Source of the DNA: Vitis vinifera
Taxonomy: Eukaryota; Streptophyta; Magnoliopsida; Vitales; Vitaceae
Assembly (NCBI RefSeq): GCF_030704535.1
Contig: NC_081818.1
Span: 1,439,001 to 1,503,000, forward strand
Direction of reading: 5' to 3'
Length of the DNA stretch: 64,000 nucleotides
Shown here: positions 23,009 to 35,739 of the stretch, in pieces
How positions within the stretch are numbered: the stretch's first letter is position 1
Layout: every line of letters starts with the position of its first letter
Position numbers and translations under genes: made by a program
Notes under the pieces: generated by a model
Seen by the model: the letters and a program-made list of their open reading frames with translations, nothing else
Told to the model about the DNA's origin: nothing
Databases searched by the model: none

Positions 23009-23740
23009 ATAGTTTTAAAAATATAATTTTTTTAAATAATAATAAGACATGTTTGTTCTTTTTACTTCTTGTTAAAAGTAACTTACTTTCAATTTTTATT
23101 TTTTTTTTAACTTTTTTTTTGCTTCTTATTAAAAGTTATTTAGAATGTATTTTAAAAAAAAAAACTTTTTGTTGAAAGTAATTTGCTTTTAAATTTTAAT
23201 TTATTTATTTTTATAATTTTTTTTTATGATTTATTAATTATAAATTTTTTGTTGAATACAAAAATCAAAATATTATGTTTTGTCTAAATAAAAAATAATA
23301 TATTGATTTTTCTTTAGTTAAATTAAAAAACAAACACCTATTTACTTTGGGATTTTATATTACTTGTTTTTTTTTTATTTTTAGTTAATTTATTACTTAT
23401 TTCTTAATTTTTTTATTAAATAAAAAAATAAAATATTTTATTATTTTAATATGAAAATTAATATATTATTATTTTTAATTTATTGATATTTAATAAAAAT
23501 AAAATATTAGAAAAAAAAAAACAACTTAATTTTTAATACTATTGAGTACGATTTAGTTTTAAGTTTTATTTCGAATTAAGTTAACCAAATTTAAGTCAAA
23601 AAATAAATACATCTAAAAAATTTCTAATTCCAAATTGTCATTAATTATATTATGTAATTAAAGGTAATATTAGTTTTGGATTTAATTTTAATTTTTATTG
23701 GGAAAAAAATATGCAAAAGAAAAAGAAAAAAGAATTAAAA
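23009..23740. other. A/T-rich spacer, nothing recognised
   Basis: Long runs of T, A and TTTTTATT-like words with no coding signal on either strand. CTTGTTAAAAGTAACTTACTTTC-like words recur near 23070, 23130 and 23180, suggesting short decayed internal repeats. Confidence 0.4.
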
Positions 23741-25346
23741 AGATTGTAATCTCCTGCTTTGCGGAACTCCGTAACTCTAGATTTCTTGAAATGAACGGCT
23801 GTGATTGAGAAGAACTAGTTTATATCATGTAAGAATTATAGAGGATTTCTACCTTCGCTACAAAAAACCCAAACCGTTTCGTCCAAGGTAGGACCAAGAC
23901 CAAACCAGTGTGCTACTATCCACCGAGCTCGCCGTTGCTCGGCGGGCGATTTCCACTGATCCGGTGAGATCTCCGATCAGGTTAGCTTCTGTACGCTCAC
24001 TAACGAGAGTGTCATACTTAGGAGTTGATGATCTCTTCTTTATCCGTTCATTCAGTTACACTCTGTTTGGTTGCTATGTAAACGGAGGATAATGAAACGA
24101 AAATGAAATGTTGAAACTTATGCGATGTTGTTGCGGTCTCTAGAAGTGGAAAAACGATGCTCAATTGAGCTAAATTTTCCGTGGTTAGGGGCAGAGAGGC
24201 GGAGGTGTATGCTTTTGTTTTTATCGGGGTTCAAAAGGATGAGGAATTTTATGAGTTGATTTTGTTTATATTGCTTTCTCGGCAATCAAACAGAGAATCT
24301 TAAGCGTCTTAAATTTTTAATACATGCTTAACCGGGGCAATCCTCGGTGGTTGGAGGCGGTTGAGTGGAGATTCCTGTCTTTGTTCTCTCGGTTTCCATA
24401 TTATAAAAGAATTTTAAGATTTTGATTTTGGTTTGTTTTCTCTCTTTTTTTCCCCTTCGTTTTCTTGGCTATCAAACGGATCATTGTTGAATCAGTTCTA
24501 TTTATAACATCTTCCTCATTTTCCTTTTGATATGCTCAAGCGATCAGGCTTTGCATGAACAATCTTGGTTCCGCTTGGTTGCATTATGCTTGATTTTCTC
24601 TCGTCTAATTTAGGTTATGTTTGGCTCCTGAAAAGCATCAGTGAAAAAAATATATATGTTAAGGAAAACAATTTTCTCACACTTGGACGTGCTATGAAAA
24701 ATATTAAAGAAAATCAAACATAATTAAAATTAATTAAAAATTTATATATTTTCAAATTATTTAAACTTTATAGGGAAAAGTTAAAACGAGGAAATGAGTT
24801 TGAAGTAGTATATAAAAATGATTTATTGACTTAAAATTTATTTTTTATTTTCCTTTACTTTTTTTTTCCTTTCACTTTTCCTCTTTATTTTCTTTCCTTC
24901 ACATTTTCCCTCAAATTTTCAAGGAACCAAACATATCCTAAGGATTTTTCGGTAGGGAAAATAGCTTTCCTCTCGAGTGTATGAAAATGTTTAAATTTTT
25001 TTCTAATTCTCATTGTAATTTTTTATTTTTGTTTTTCCTTTTTTCAATCCAACCAGACACCCTAATTGATGTTTCTTCCATCTTTTGTTTTTCTTTACTT
25101 GTTTTAGAGATTCAAAGAGAGCCCATGTGTAATTAGTTTTGTTAATATGAAGGTTTTCCTATTCTAATTTTCTTATATATAGTGAATTGCTTAGAATGAT
25201 ATAGTCACTGTAAGTTTCTCTCCCATGGTGATGCAACACTTGTTATGCTTGATATCTATGCGACAAAAATGGATGATTTCAGCAACCATAAGCTATTTCT
25301 GTAAGTATAACCTATAATTATTTTGCTTTTGTAGGATCAATCAAAT
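23741..25346 (+). promoter_or_regulatory. Fumarase promoter, 5'UTR exon and leader intron
   Basis: GC content rises at about 23750. A likely 5'UTR exon ends at a GTGAG donor (exon end 23963; an alternative GTAGG donor lies at 23887). The leader intron ends at TTTTGTAG (25334), so the second 5'UTR exon begins at 25335, twelve bases before the ATG at 25347. No clear TATA box is seen. The intron carries a MITE at 24613-24938. The transcription start is not determined. Confidence 0.55.
24613..24938. mobile_element. MITE, family with GGTTATGTTTGG ends, in the fumarase leader intron
   Basis: The left end GGTTATGTTTGGCTCC (24613-24628) is the near-perfect inverse of the right end GGAACCAAACATATCC (24923-24938). 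The interior includes AAACATAATTAAAATTAATT, shared with the copies near 35467 and 39265. Non-coding and about 326 bp long. Confidence 0.7.
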
Positions 25347-28300
25347 ATGGCGATGTTGAGAGCATACCGTTGTGGCTCATACAGATCATTGATGCCTCAA
25401 TTCATGGAAATGCTGCGTTATGATTGTTTAAGGGCATTTTCAACCTCGTTCAGGGAGGAGAAAGATACATTAGGAACGGTGCTCGTTCCTGATGACAAGT
25501 TTGTATTTTCCATTTCCTATTCTCTCTTATATCCATCATTCTTTTGAAAAATTTGGAAGATTTAAGTAGCTTTCATTTGATCATTTTGGGAGTCTTTTGT
25601 ATGTAAATTATGTAAAGCTATTTTGAGTTGGTAAGAACAGCTCATCCAAAGGTTAGCTGGTTTTAATGTCAGTGCTAGGTGTGCCTTCATATTGTGCATG
25701 AATAGATTTTTGGCCAGGTAAGTATAAGGTTGGCAAGGTGAATAGGTTATTTCAGGTTCAATCTGCTGTAAGTAATCTTGTCCTGTACTGTTTTCATTAA
25801 GCAAACTAAATTATATTCCTTTTACAACACAGGAAGAGGCATATTTATCTGTTTATAGAATGTTGATGTGATATATTTTGAATTTCTAATCCATTTATAA
25901 ATGAAAAGAAAACATTATTATCAAGGGTAAGCACATCAAGAGAGGACTCCCATATATTTGTCATAATTTTTTGCTTTGATCTTATATCATGGCATTTCTT
26001 GTGACATATGCACTCGACCATCTTTTAGGGGTCTGTATAGCCTGCACCCTAATTTAGAAAATGGGTACATGCTTTAGTCAAAATTGAAATTCTAGATTGC
26101 TCCAACGTATTTAGAAAAAACAATTTGAAATTTTGAGCTATGCTAGTAACCACATGGCAAGGAACTTGGCCCAAAGTTTTACCAGTGAAACTCATCCATG
26201 GCTCCGGATGGACTGGTCTTGCTCTTATTTTGTAGATTGTATACACATGAATTAATGGAAGATTTTATGCCAAATATGAGGCCTTTCTCTATGGTATTTT
26301 TCTATCCTTAGCTGCTTGTGCTTTTTTGGTCCAACTTGATGCAACAAAATGATTTATTTTTTTCAATCTTTAGGAGTCTTTTTCGAGTTAATTATACCTC
26401 ATCAATTCACCTTCCTAGTATTAACTTCAAACCTATCCCCTTCCCATCCCACAATAACCGACATGTGCCACCATCTATTAATCTTAGAAGTGGAGCTTGG
26501 GTGTTGCAGCTACATGTTCTGAAACCAGAAAGGTATAAGGATCTGTTTAAAGGGGGATTAGTCTCCACCACCATTGGACTAGTGTCAGAAATGGACCTAG
26601 GTAAAATAACTTGGAAAATGCACGGAAAGGTTATTTCCCTCTCAGTGGAATACTTGAATCTGTATGATTTATTACATAACAAGGTTTCGTGCATGTTACA
26701 CTGAGTAAAAGGGACATTCTTAAGTGGAGGGTTGATAAGCCTACAATCCCCTACAATTTAATCTTTCATGCTTCTAGAAATTCTAAGAGTCCCAAGATTT
26801 TGAACAGGATTTTTAGGTAAAATTGCATTTTAAAACTGATTAAATAACTGATGTTAAATTTTGTGATATTGATTGAATTTTCCTGTAATTGACATTTTTT
26901 AGGTTGTGGGGTGCTCAGACTCAAAGATCATTGCAGAACTTTGAAATTGGTGGCGAGAGTGAGCGAATGCCTGAGCCGATTATTCGGGCTTTTGGGATCC
27001 TTAAAAAATGTGCTGCAAAGGTTGACATATAAATTCATTACTTGATAGTAGATATTTCAGTTTCTTTAATTTTTTTTTCTTTTTAATTGTTGTCTTTATT
27101 ATGTTGATTGGCTTTGTGGGAATTGATTCCTTTTAAAACTAATCTAACAGCCTTATGCCATTTATTTATTATTAGCCCATGGTTTCCTCTAATTGAGTTT
27201 TAATGGTAACAAAATGAGGTTAATGGTACTAATGGTTCATCAAGTTCACTATTTCAAGTTTTCAAGAAATTAAAACACAATCAAGTACCAATCAATGGAC
27301 AATCTCAGTTTGATGAGATCTTAACCATGGTTCCTAAGTCTTCATCAAACTGAGATCGTCCATTGATTGGTACTTGATTTTGTCTTAATTTCTTGAAAAC
27401 CTGAAATAATAAACTGGATGAACCATTAACCTTGTTTTGTTATCATCAAAACTTGATTAGGGGAAACCTTGGGCTAACAATCTCCTCCTTTTTTGATAAT
27501 GACACAACTAGGCTATCTAGGGAATTAATATATGCATAGTAAATAATCAAAGTTAATCGAAAATAGATAATAGACAAATTGAGCATAATTCAATAAGAGA
27601 AAGATGTCCTATATGCCTAGATGCCTACATATATCTCCTCCTTTGGCAACATCAAAACAAAGGAGGAAAGATGTGGCTCAAGGCTGAGGTGATGGAAAAT
27701 AGGTGTGTAGATAGGCCATCATCTCCTGGTGCTCAGCCTGCATGTCCTCCAGGCAGCCTAGAACTGATCAAATTGGCCCTGGAAGTGATCAAACTTCCTT
27801 GAACTTCAGGCTGTCTCTTGAACCGAATGGATATGTCATCCTGAAAGTGGTCAATATGAAGACCTAAAGATGAGAAATGGTGGTCACTCATCTTCGATAG
27901 CTTCTCAAGTTGAGTGCCAAGGGATCCATCCAATCTTTGCATACAATCCATCCCAATGCTGGTGATCAGAAGCAGGTGGAGCAAATGTCTCAAGGTACTC
28001 AGGAAACTTGGAATGTGGCACCCCAGTATGGGTTTGAGCTGTAAAAAATGTCTCCTTGGGAAGTTGGGATATGGGAAAGGCTTCCTCATGTTGAGCAGTG
28101 AGGAAAGTCTCAGTCTTCATACCTTGTATCATTTCTGCATCTCCAATACCCTCCTGAACACCTCAAGCCTCCATCCCAAGGATCTTAGCCTCCTCCTTGG
28201 TTCTATCCTCATGAATGTGCCCTGACCACCTCCTTTTTGTACCCAAGAACCATCATCTAGTTTTTCAAAGTGCATGCGGTCCAATGATTTGGCATTGTAA

Positions 28301-31300
28301 GTGTTGTAGATGGTAGGCGTCCAAATGTCCTTTTACCACTTAAGGTCCATACCAAAGGCCTTCAAATCTTAGTAAGCAATCTACCATAAGGAGCATCTTT
28401 GAATTGCTTGCACAGCACTTCTTCATGTGCTAGAAGATAATAAATCCCTAGTTCATTTTCCAACCTGTCAGAATGGAGTTCATAAAAAAGGCCTCCTTGT
28501 AAGATACCTCATCTTTGTGCCTGCCCTTGGGTATAAAAATATAACTGATCATATGGTGGAACACTCTACTGGTGATACTCAGTGCATGGGTATGAGGCCT
28601 AGAGGTGATGATGTCCATGGGTAAATCACAAAGCCTTTGGACAACCCTACCAACATCAAAATCATCAACAGAGGGACATCCCTTGGACTTGAAAAGACAA
28701 AGTCCCATACAGTGGATCTCTAGAATGTCACAAAGGAGATCCACAGTCAACTCAATATCAATTCCTTTCACAGAGGAGCTAATTGGTCTACCCATCTCAT
28801 ATATCATATTTCTTTTGTCTAAATTTTGGGGGTTTTTTTAGGCTGACCTTGGTAGAACGTGGAATATGATACACAGTGTGCCTATCCTTAGGTCATCATA
28901 TAAGCTGATATGAGATGAAATGCATTTAGATCCTTTGATTTCTTTGTTCTTTTTTCTTTTCACTTTTGCTCTCCATATCTTTCATTGAGAGGTGAAACCT
29001 TAATTTACCAGTTTATATTAACACTATAAAATGTTCATCTTTCTCATGCACCTAACTTCTGCCTGATGTCGAATTTACTTAAAAATGATTTCTATTACAG
29101 GTGAACATGGAGTATGGGCTGGATCCATCTATAGGGAAAGCAATAATGCAGGCAGCCCAAGAAGTGGCTGAGGGGAAGTTGAATGACCATTTTCCTCTTG
29201 TCATATGGCAGACAGGCAGTGGGACTCAAAGTAACATGAATGCCAATGAGGTTAGCACATTTATTTATACTTCAGTCCATAATTATGGTGGAATGGTACA
29301 GGTAGCATATGGGGTCATTGGTAAAGTCTCTAGCTTTTTAGCCTCACTTTTTTTTATTTATTTTTTTTAGCCCCGTGGTGGGAGAGACGTGACTTCATGC
29401 CTTTCCACTTGTAGGTTCTTAAATTCTTTAAAATTATAGGAATATATGATGAATAAATAGATAGGATAATGTGATGTACCACTTATAAAAGGTGGGTATG
29501 GTAGCAGCAGCCTGATACATGTATGGATTTTGTAGAGAAACAAAAAAAAAGGTCATGCTATTTTTGGTGATAATCTCAGTTTAAGAGTGAAAATCCCTGC
29601 AAAGGGTTAAAATGTTCAATGTTGTTTTGCTACTGAGGATCTGAAATGATAGGGTCAAGCAACTGCTGAAAAATAGTTCCCTTCTTTTGCATTAACTTCC
29701 TACATAGTGCTTCAATATATATATGTATATATATGATGTGTGTGTGTGTTATTGATACAAAATGGAGACAAATTTATTAAAAAAGGGAAGTCGGATGTAT
29801 AGGCGGATGAATATCGTCTACAACATTATGGCTAAATCCCAACCCTGAATACAGCCCATCTAAAAAGAAAGAAGCTGAGGACCTGGAATTTACCTACTTC
29901 CTTGAGAGGAAAAGCAGTTGCCTCTCCAGATCCAGAAAGATCAAACTAAAAGGAATGCTCACAAACCCTTTGGTAACAGATTCCCTAAGAAACATGAAAA
30001 GGCTTATCCAATCCCTTAAATAGATCTCTATCCATGAAATCTTAGCATTCCTCTTCATCCAAATCCCAGCTGTGTGAGTAGCTGTCATACAGTTACATGC
30101 ATTATTCTTTCAAGCAATTGGAGTATGGCCAGGACAAGGACACTGTCAATCTGATTTCCCATGCCTAAATATGTTAAGAAGTAGAGCTTATAGTCATCTA
30201 ATTGTTTTCTGTTGTTAATTATCTTGTTTCTTTCTTTACACACACACATGCACACATATACCATGTTTATTGACTAGTTCTTTCCAGGTAATTGCAAATA
30301 GAGCAGCTGAGATTCTTGGCCACAAACGGGGTGAAAAGTTCGTGCACCCAAATGATCATGTCAACAGATCACAATCATCAAATGACACATTTCCGACAGT
30401 AAGTGCTTGGTGTCCTATGGGAATTTTAGAACTTCAGAAATGTGAGTGGGTCTTTCTAATACTAGTAAATTCAACTACTGTACCTTTTAAAGATATAGTA
30501 TCTTTTAGTTTATTTGGGATGCCAGAATTGTCTAACCATTTTTTCTTTCTAGTACAACTAGTGGGTGTTGATTCTAATGAATTGTTTGGTTGCTGCTTTC
30601 TTCAGGTCATGCACATTGCAGCAGGAGTTGAAATAAATTCAAGATTTATACCAAAATTAAAGCAATTGCATACTTCACTTCATTCCAAGGTTGGATTAAT
30701 TCCTTCCTTAAAAAGAAAAAAAACAAAGAAAAAAGAAAATGCTTCAATGATAAAATTGTTGTAGTGATAGCTGTTGGTTTTTGTGATATAGGAGATCAAG
30801 TAGTTTCAATTTTGGTGGTCTGTTAATATATTGCTTTTACCTATCAAAGAAAGAAATGACAGAGCATATCATCCTAGATAGAGCTACATGTTAAAGCAGT
30901 ACTGCATTGGTCCCCAAATTAGTTGAAGTTTTGAGGTTTTCTTGAATTTGGTTGAGCTCACTGTTTATCAATATCAACTTTGGTTATGATTCAAGATTGT
31001 CTCAGCTGAATATAGATGCTTACATTCTTGTAGTTTCCACTTAAAATTCAAAAACATTTCTCAGTTAAAACTCATAAGTTTTGCTTTCGTTTTATGTCTA
31101 TGTTTGCGTATATTATGTAGAAACAGGTACTTTCTTTTATATGGCCATAAACTTTTAGGAGGGAATTCCATATGAGTGTGTTCTTGTAAATATAAGCTAT
31201 GCAGCTTGTTGTGAAGCACTTTTCGACTGAACTAGTATTCAACTATTCATTATGTTGTCTCGAAGTATGAGAAGTTAAGAAATTACGTAAATGAGTTGAA

Positions 31301-34300
31301 GATGAACTTCTGCTCATGTAATCAGTGGATGGTTCATTTTTCTCTCTCTTGGTTCATTGAGAATCTTTATTTCATCAAATAATGGCAATGTGTTCAACAC
31401 TGTTTTACTTCTGTTGTCTTGTGAATACCTTACTGATTTATGCATTCCTGTATTTATCTTTGTTATGCCAGTCCCTTGAATTCAAAGACATTATTAAGAT
31501 TGGACGGACCCACACCCAAGATGCCACACCTTTAACCCTTGGGCAAGAGTTTAGTGGCTATTCAACTCAAGTGAGTTCTTTTTCCCATTAGTTACAACCT
31601 TAATGTTTTGTTGTTTATTACCTAAAAAATTTATAATGATGATGCTATATAGACAAGTCTGATATCAGGTTCATAGGGACCTCAAAGTTGTTCTTTGGGT
31701 GCAGGTAAAGTATGGAATCGATAGAGTCATGTGTACACTACCTCGCATGTATCAGGTCAGCTACTCAAAATTTTAATTCCTGTATTTTTCACCCATCTTT
31801 ATAATTTTTCCTGATTGAAGTTGTCCTTAAGAGTATCTTGCTCAAGGTGGAATGGCTGTAGGCACAGGATTGAACACTAAGAAAGGGTATGTTCTCCAAG
31901 ATTGGACATTTGTTGTTCTCCATTCAGATTTATATGCCATCGTGGATTTTTCTTAATCCTTATTTTGTATATTTGTTCTTCATATGGAAATATTCTTTTG
32001 TTCATGTTCCTTGGGTTTCAATTCTGTTTAGTGGGTAGCACTTCAAAGTTATATTTGTCATTTGATGCTGCATTAGGCCTTTCCATTCAGCTACTTTTTC
32101 CATCGCACTAACTTAATTGATGGACTGTGTGGCTAAACATTGGTTCCACCAATGGGTAGTGAGAGGTATAAAGCATACATCACTGACTAATAAAGTAGGT
32201 TTGAAATAAAATGAAAGGGGTGTTTCTCAATTTGGGGGATTGGATAAATGGAGGTGATTGCATGTTCATAACCTTTTATTGCCTGAATGTGTAAATTGAT
32301 AAGATGGGATTACATATTGGGTACATTCTGAATAAAGTTTCTTCAGTGAATATTAAACTTCATTTGTTTATATTTTACTGCTATTGCTGATGTGGTATAT
32401 ATTGAGTTTGTACCATGTGCTTGCACACAAAAAATTGCTTGAAAGTTCGGACAACTGTAATGAAGATTGGATGATAAGGTAGGACACTGCAACAGAGAGG
32501 CTGAGTGACCATCCTATTGGGCTTCTTCTACATTCTAGCATTTGTAGGAGTGTAGAACCATGTTAAGTTCATGCTTTTTGGTCGATAAACTCCCTGTCAA
32601 TAGAGCCTTCTCACATAGACAGTGCTTCTTATACCTTTGGATCTCCTTTTCTTATTTTATCATGGACATGGATGTTGGGAACTGGTATTGATAATTATAA
32701 AGATGATTCCTTTTTTGCTAGTAGGGAAAGTCTTATGCATTTCTATCTATCATTACTGGTTTAACTTCAGTATCTACACAAAACTCATTTAACTAGCATT
32801 GGACTGATCATATATAGTTTCACTTATTAAATTTCGGCGAACAGATTTGATGTAAAAATTGCTGCTACGGTAGCTGAGGAGACTAATCTGCCTTTCATAA
32901 CATCTGAGAACAAGTTTGAAGCTCTGGTAACCTTCAAACATTGGACTAATACTTTATCATCTTTTTGTCTTGTGTTTTACTAACAAAATTTTGTGCTTCT
33001 TGCTCAAATTTTTTGGCTAGGCTGCACATGATGCTTTTGTTGAGACTAGTGGGGCCCTGAATACAATTTGTGCTTCTCTTATGAAGATTGGAAATGATAT
33101 AAGACTTTTAGGAAGGTAAGTGTGATAGTTTTATTCACTACTGTTTCTTTTGTGTTTGTATAAATTCAGGAGGTTCATAATGCTTTTGTTACGTAGCGGC
33201 CCACGCTGTGGCCTTGGTGAACTTACACTTCCTGATAATGAACCAGGCAGCAGTATCATGCCTGTGAGTTCTTTACCTAAAACCATTCTTTTTTGTTCAT
33301 TTCTAATTTCCTGTTGACAAAGAAAGGCTTTTTATATTTAATATTCTGGGAGTTAATTTTCATGTATAGCTTCTATTCGAGGGAAAGGTCAATCCAACAC
33401 AGTGTGAGGCTCTGACTATGGTCTGTGCTCAGGTAACTTTCAGCCACATATATTTTTTTGTTTTATTCTTTAATTGTTCAAGTTAGTTGAAATTTGTTCA
33501 TGAGGAAGATGGGTTTATTTATTTTTTTCATTGTGAAGTTTTTGTTAGTAATTGATGGATACTTTTGTTTTGTTGTATAACAAGTACTTTCTAGTTGGTG
33601 TAAGCATCATTATGGAATTGTCATACTAATACTTGGTCAAACAAGGAGTTCTTTGCAGGTTATGGGAAACCATGTGGCCATTACAGTGGGTGGATCAAAT
33701 GGTCATTTTGAGCTCAATGTATACAAGCCGCTGATTGCTAGCGGCCTCTTACGTGTATGTTTTAGTTGCTACTTGTTATTAATGTTTTGTACTTTGTAAC
33801 TTTAAAGAAGCTCCATTTAGTTCTATTGGATATTTTTCTGCATTGGCTTCTTTTCTTTTGGAATGGACTTCTTTTCCTTTGATAGAAAATGACAAATACC
33901 CATTTGTTTCTAATAATAACAATGGTGTTATTTGTGGACTTCTAGTTACCCTCAACTGAGTAGTTGAAACAACTTCGACCCAACCTTGAGGAACATTGTC
34001 AAAGATTATGGGTAGATGAAAGAGTTGGAGGAAGTTTTTTGATGGAACAAGTATTAGATGCCATCAAGCAGGCTTAAAAATGGCTTGTCTGAGAAGGATT
34101 TGACTGATGATGACTTACTATTCCCAAATGGCTTCCATGAAACAAAAGGAGCTGTGGCAAATTTGTCCTCTGGTGTATTATTTCAGAAGAGAACTGTTAG
34201 AGAGCATGATATATATTGTGGGTCCAAATATTACCTTGTTTAATGGGAGGTCATTAGTTCAAATCTCACTGTTTATTCATTTCCTTAATTTAGTGCACCC

Positions 34301-35739
34301 ATGTGCAAGCACAAAGGAGGTGGTTTGTGATTTATTTGCCTATTGTTTGCTTCACCTGCATGACTTTAGCTATTAGGAAAGTTGGTTACTCAACAAGAAC
34401 AACCTTTTCGTCAGTGATACACTGCATGTATTTCCAATTTCCATTTTCCTTTGTCACTTTAAGTTTCCTAAACAAAATGCATTTCATGAAACCTTCTTAC
34501 ATGCAGCAACTATTGTGCTGATGGATAGCCTATTACTTGAACCAGAGAGGAACTGGTGATGACAACACATAATCTGGAAAATTTTGGCCCAAATACATGC
34601 TATTCAGATCTCTGCTTTGTAAATGCTCCATGTAAACAATTTGAATCAAATAGATAGTTTATATTTTTTTTGGAGAACCATGCTTCACTGTCCACCATAT
34701 TTTGGGATCCATATGATGGATGAAGTGATAATTCTTCAGTTCTTTTCTCACCCACATTTGGGTGTATCCTATGCTTGAAATTTCCAAATTGATGGGCCTA
34801 TGATATTCCATTATTTCTTTATGTAGATTTAACATTTTTTTCTCTCTACCCATTCTGAACTGCTTAAACACTAAGGATTCAACTCTTTTCAGTCTCTGCG
34901 GTTGTTAGGGGATGCATCTGCCTCCTTTGAAAAGAACTGCATAAGGGGAATCCAAGCCAATCAAGAAAGGATCTCAAAATTACTACACGAGGCAAGTTTG
35001 AAAACTCTCAATCAGAATGGTATCTTAGACTTGAATATCATGTGGAAGTTCAAAGTGAGTGATATATTTCCCATTTTTGGGTGGTTTTCTTGGTCTTGCA
35101 GTCACTGATGCTTGTTACATCTTTAAACCCTGTGAGTGTTTTTCCTCCGCCATCATTTGTTTAATCATCTTAAGATTCAGTCCATTTTATTTTTAAATTT
35201 TCCTTCTCTGCCTACTTGTGTTGGATGTGGCAATGGATTTTGATCGACTTTTTACTTCATGAACCAGAAAATCGGCTATGATAATGCTGCAGCGGTTGCC
35301 AAGAAAGCTCACAAGGAGGGAACCACTCTTAAGGTGGTCTTATTTTCCTTCCTATGCAATAACTGAACCCTCGTGCATTGTGTTAGGAAAATTATTAACT
35401 CATTTCACAATAGTTTGATGCATTGCAGATTTGGCTGTGTACACTGTAAATCCCTGGTCTCTAATGCTATGTTTGGTTCCATGAAATACTAAGCAAAGAA
35501 AAAAAAATGCTTAGGAAAATGATTTTCTTGGTTTTACTATGGGAAATAAGAAAGAAAATTAAATATAACTAAAATGACTTAGAAATTTGTATATTTCATG
35601 TTATTTAATCTTCATAGGAACCAAACATAACCTAAATTTTCTTATTCTGCAGCATGCAGCATTAAACCTAGGGGTGCTCACAAGCGAGGAGTTTGAAAAA
35701 CTTGTTGTACCCGAGAAGATGATCGGCCCATCTGATTGA
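25347..35739 (+). CDS. FUM1: Fumarate hydratase class II, mitochondrial
   Basis: TCA-cycle enzyme interconverting fumarate and malate, homotetramer in the mitochondrial matrix. Seventeen coding exons: 25347-25498, 26903-27020, 29101-29250, 30288-30398, 30606-30689, 31472-31570, 31705-31755, 31834-31886, 32845-32926, 33021-33115, 33197-33263, 33382-33432, 33659-33754, 34893-34991, 35102-35131, 35268-35333, 35653-35739. The total is 1491 nt, or 496 aa, close to plant FUM1 length. The arginine-rich, acid-poor start (residues 1 to about 35) is a typical mitochondrial presequence. Substrate-site blocks are present: [10 protein letters not shown] (about 128-137), [14 protein letters not shown] (about 160) and the lyase signature GSSIMPGKVNP (about 349-359) with its catalytic serine. 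The intron after 34991 begins GCAAGT, a GC-AG intron. The exon 7/8 junction gives one extra tyrosine (MYQ-Y-LAQGG) compared with the family. The symbol follows the mitochondrial form. Confidence 0.96.
27165..27485. repeat. 320-bp near-perfect hairpin element in fumarase intron 2
   Basis: Sequence from about 27165 to 27330 returns in reverse complement from about 27335 to 27485, centred on ACCATGGTT. Matching words include TTAGCCCATGGTTTCC at the ends and AAGTACCAATCAATGGAC in the middle. Such a foldback is typical of a MITE or the end of a larger insertion. It adjoins the retroelement remnant on its right. Confidence 0.7.
27490..28850 (-). pseudogene. Decayed retroelement ORF (putative plant transposon protein domain) in fumarase intron 2
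   Basis: The minus-strand frame 28807-28448 reads [20 protein letters not shown] followed by [18 protein letters not shown]. This strongly resembles the plant domain Pfam calls putative plant transposon protein (typical HHMI...LPRGGHRDEVSYYEAFLVDSILTG). Further down the same strand (about 28130-27735) two frames carry fragments such as [21 protein letters not shown], split by stops and frameshifts. No protease, reverse transcriptase or integrase was seen, so it is a truncated remnant. It is inserted antisense to fumarase. Confidence 0.55.
35467..35633. mobile_element. Short MITE, ATGTTTGGTTCC ends, in the last fumarase intron
   Basis: CTATGTTTGGTTCC at 35467-35480 is inverted as GGAACCAAACATAACC at 35618-35633. 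At 167 bp it is the shortest copy of the family also present at 24613. It lies 20 bases before the last coding exon, close to the branch-point region. Confidence 0.75.

Noticed and set aside
26318-26704. Overlapping frames of 128 (plus) and 95 (minus) codons in fumarase intron 1
   Set aside because: Neither shows a recognisable domain; they overlap each other and lie in an intron, so coding is unlikely.
29894-30088. A minus-strand frame in fumarase intron 3
   Set aside because: Possibly retroelement-derived DNA, but I could not name any domain, so no feature is claimed.
34190-34290. A tRNA B-box-like word (AGTTCAAATCT) in fumarase intron 13
   Set aside because: Considered as a SINE or tRNA relic, but no A box, no cloverleaf and no poly(A) tail could be placed.
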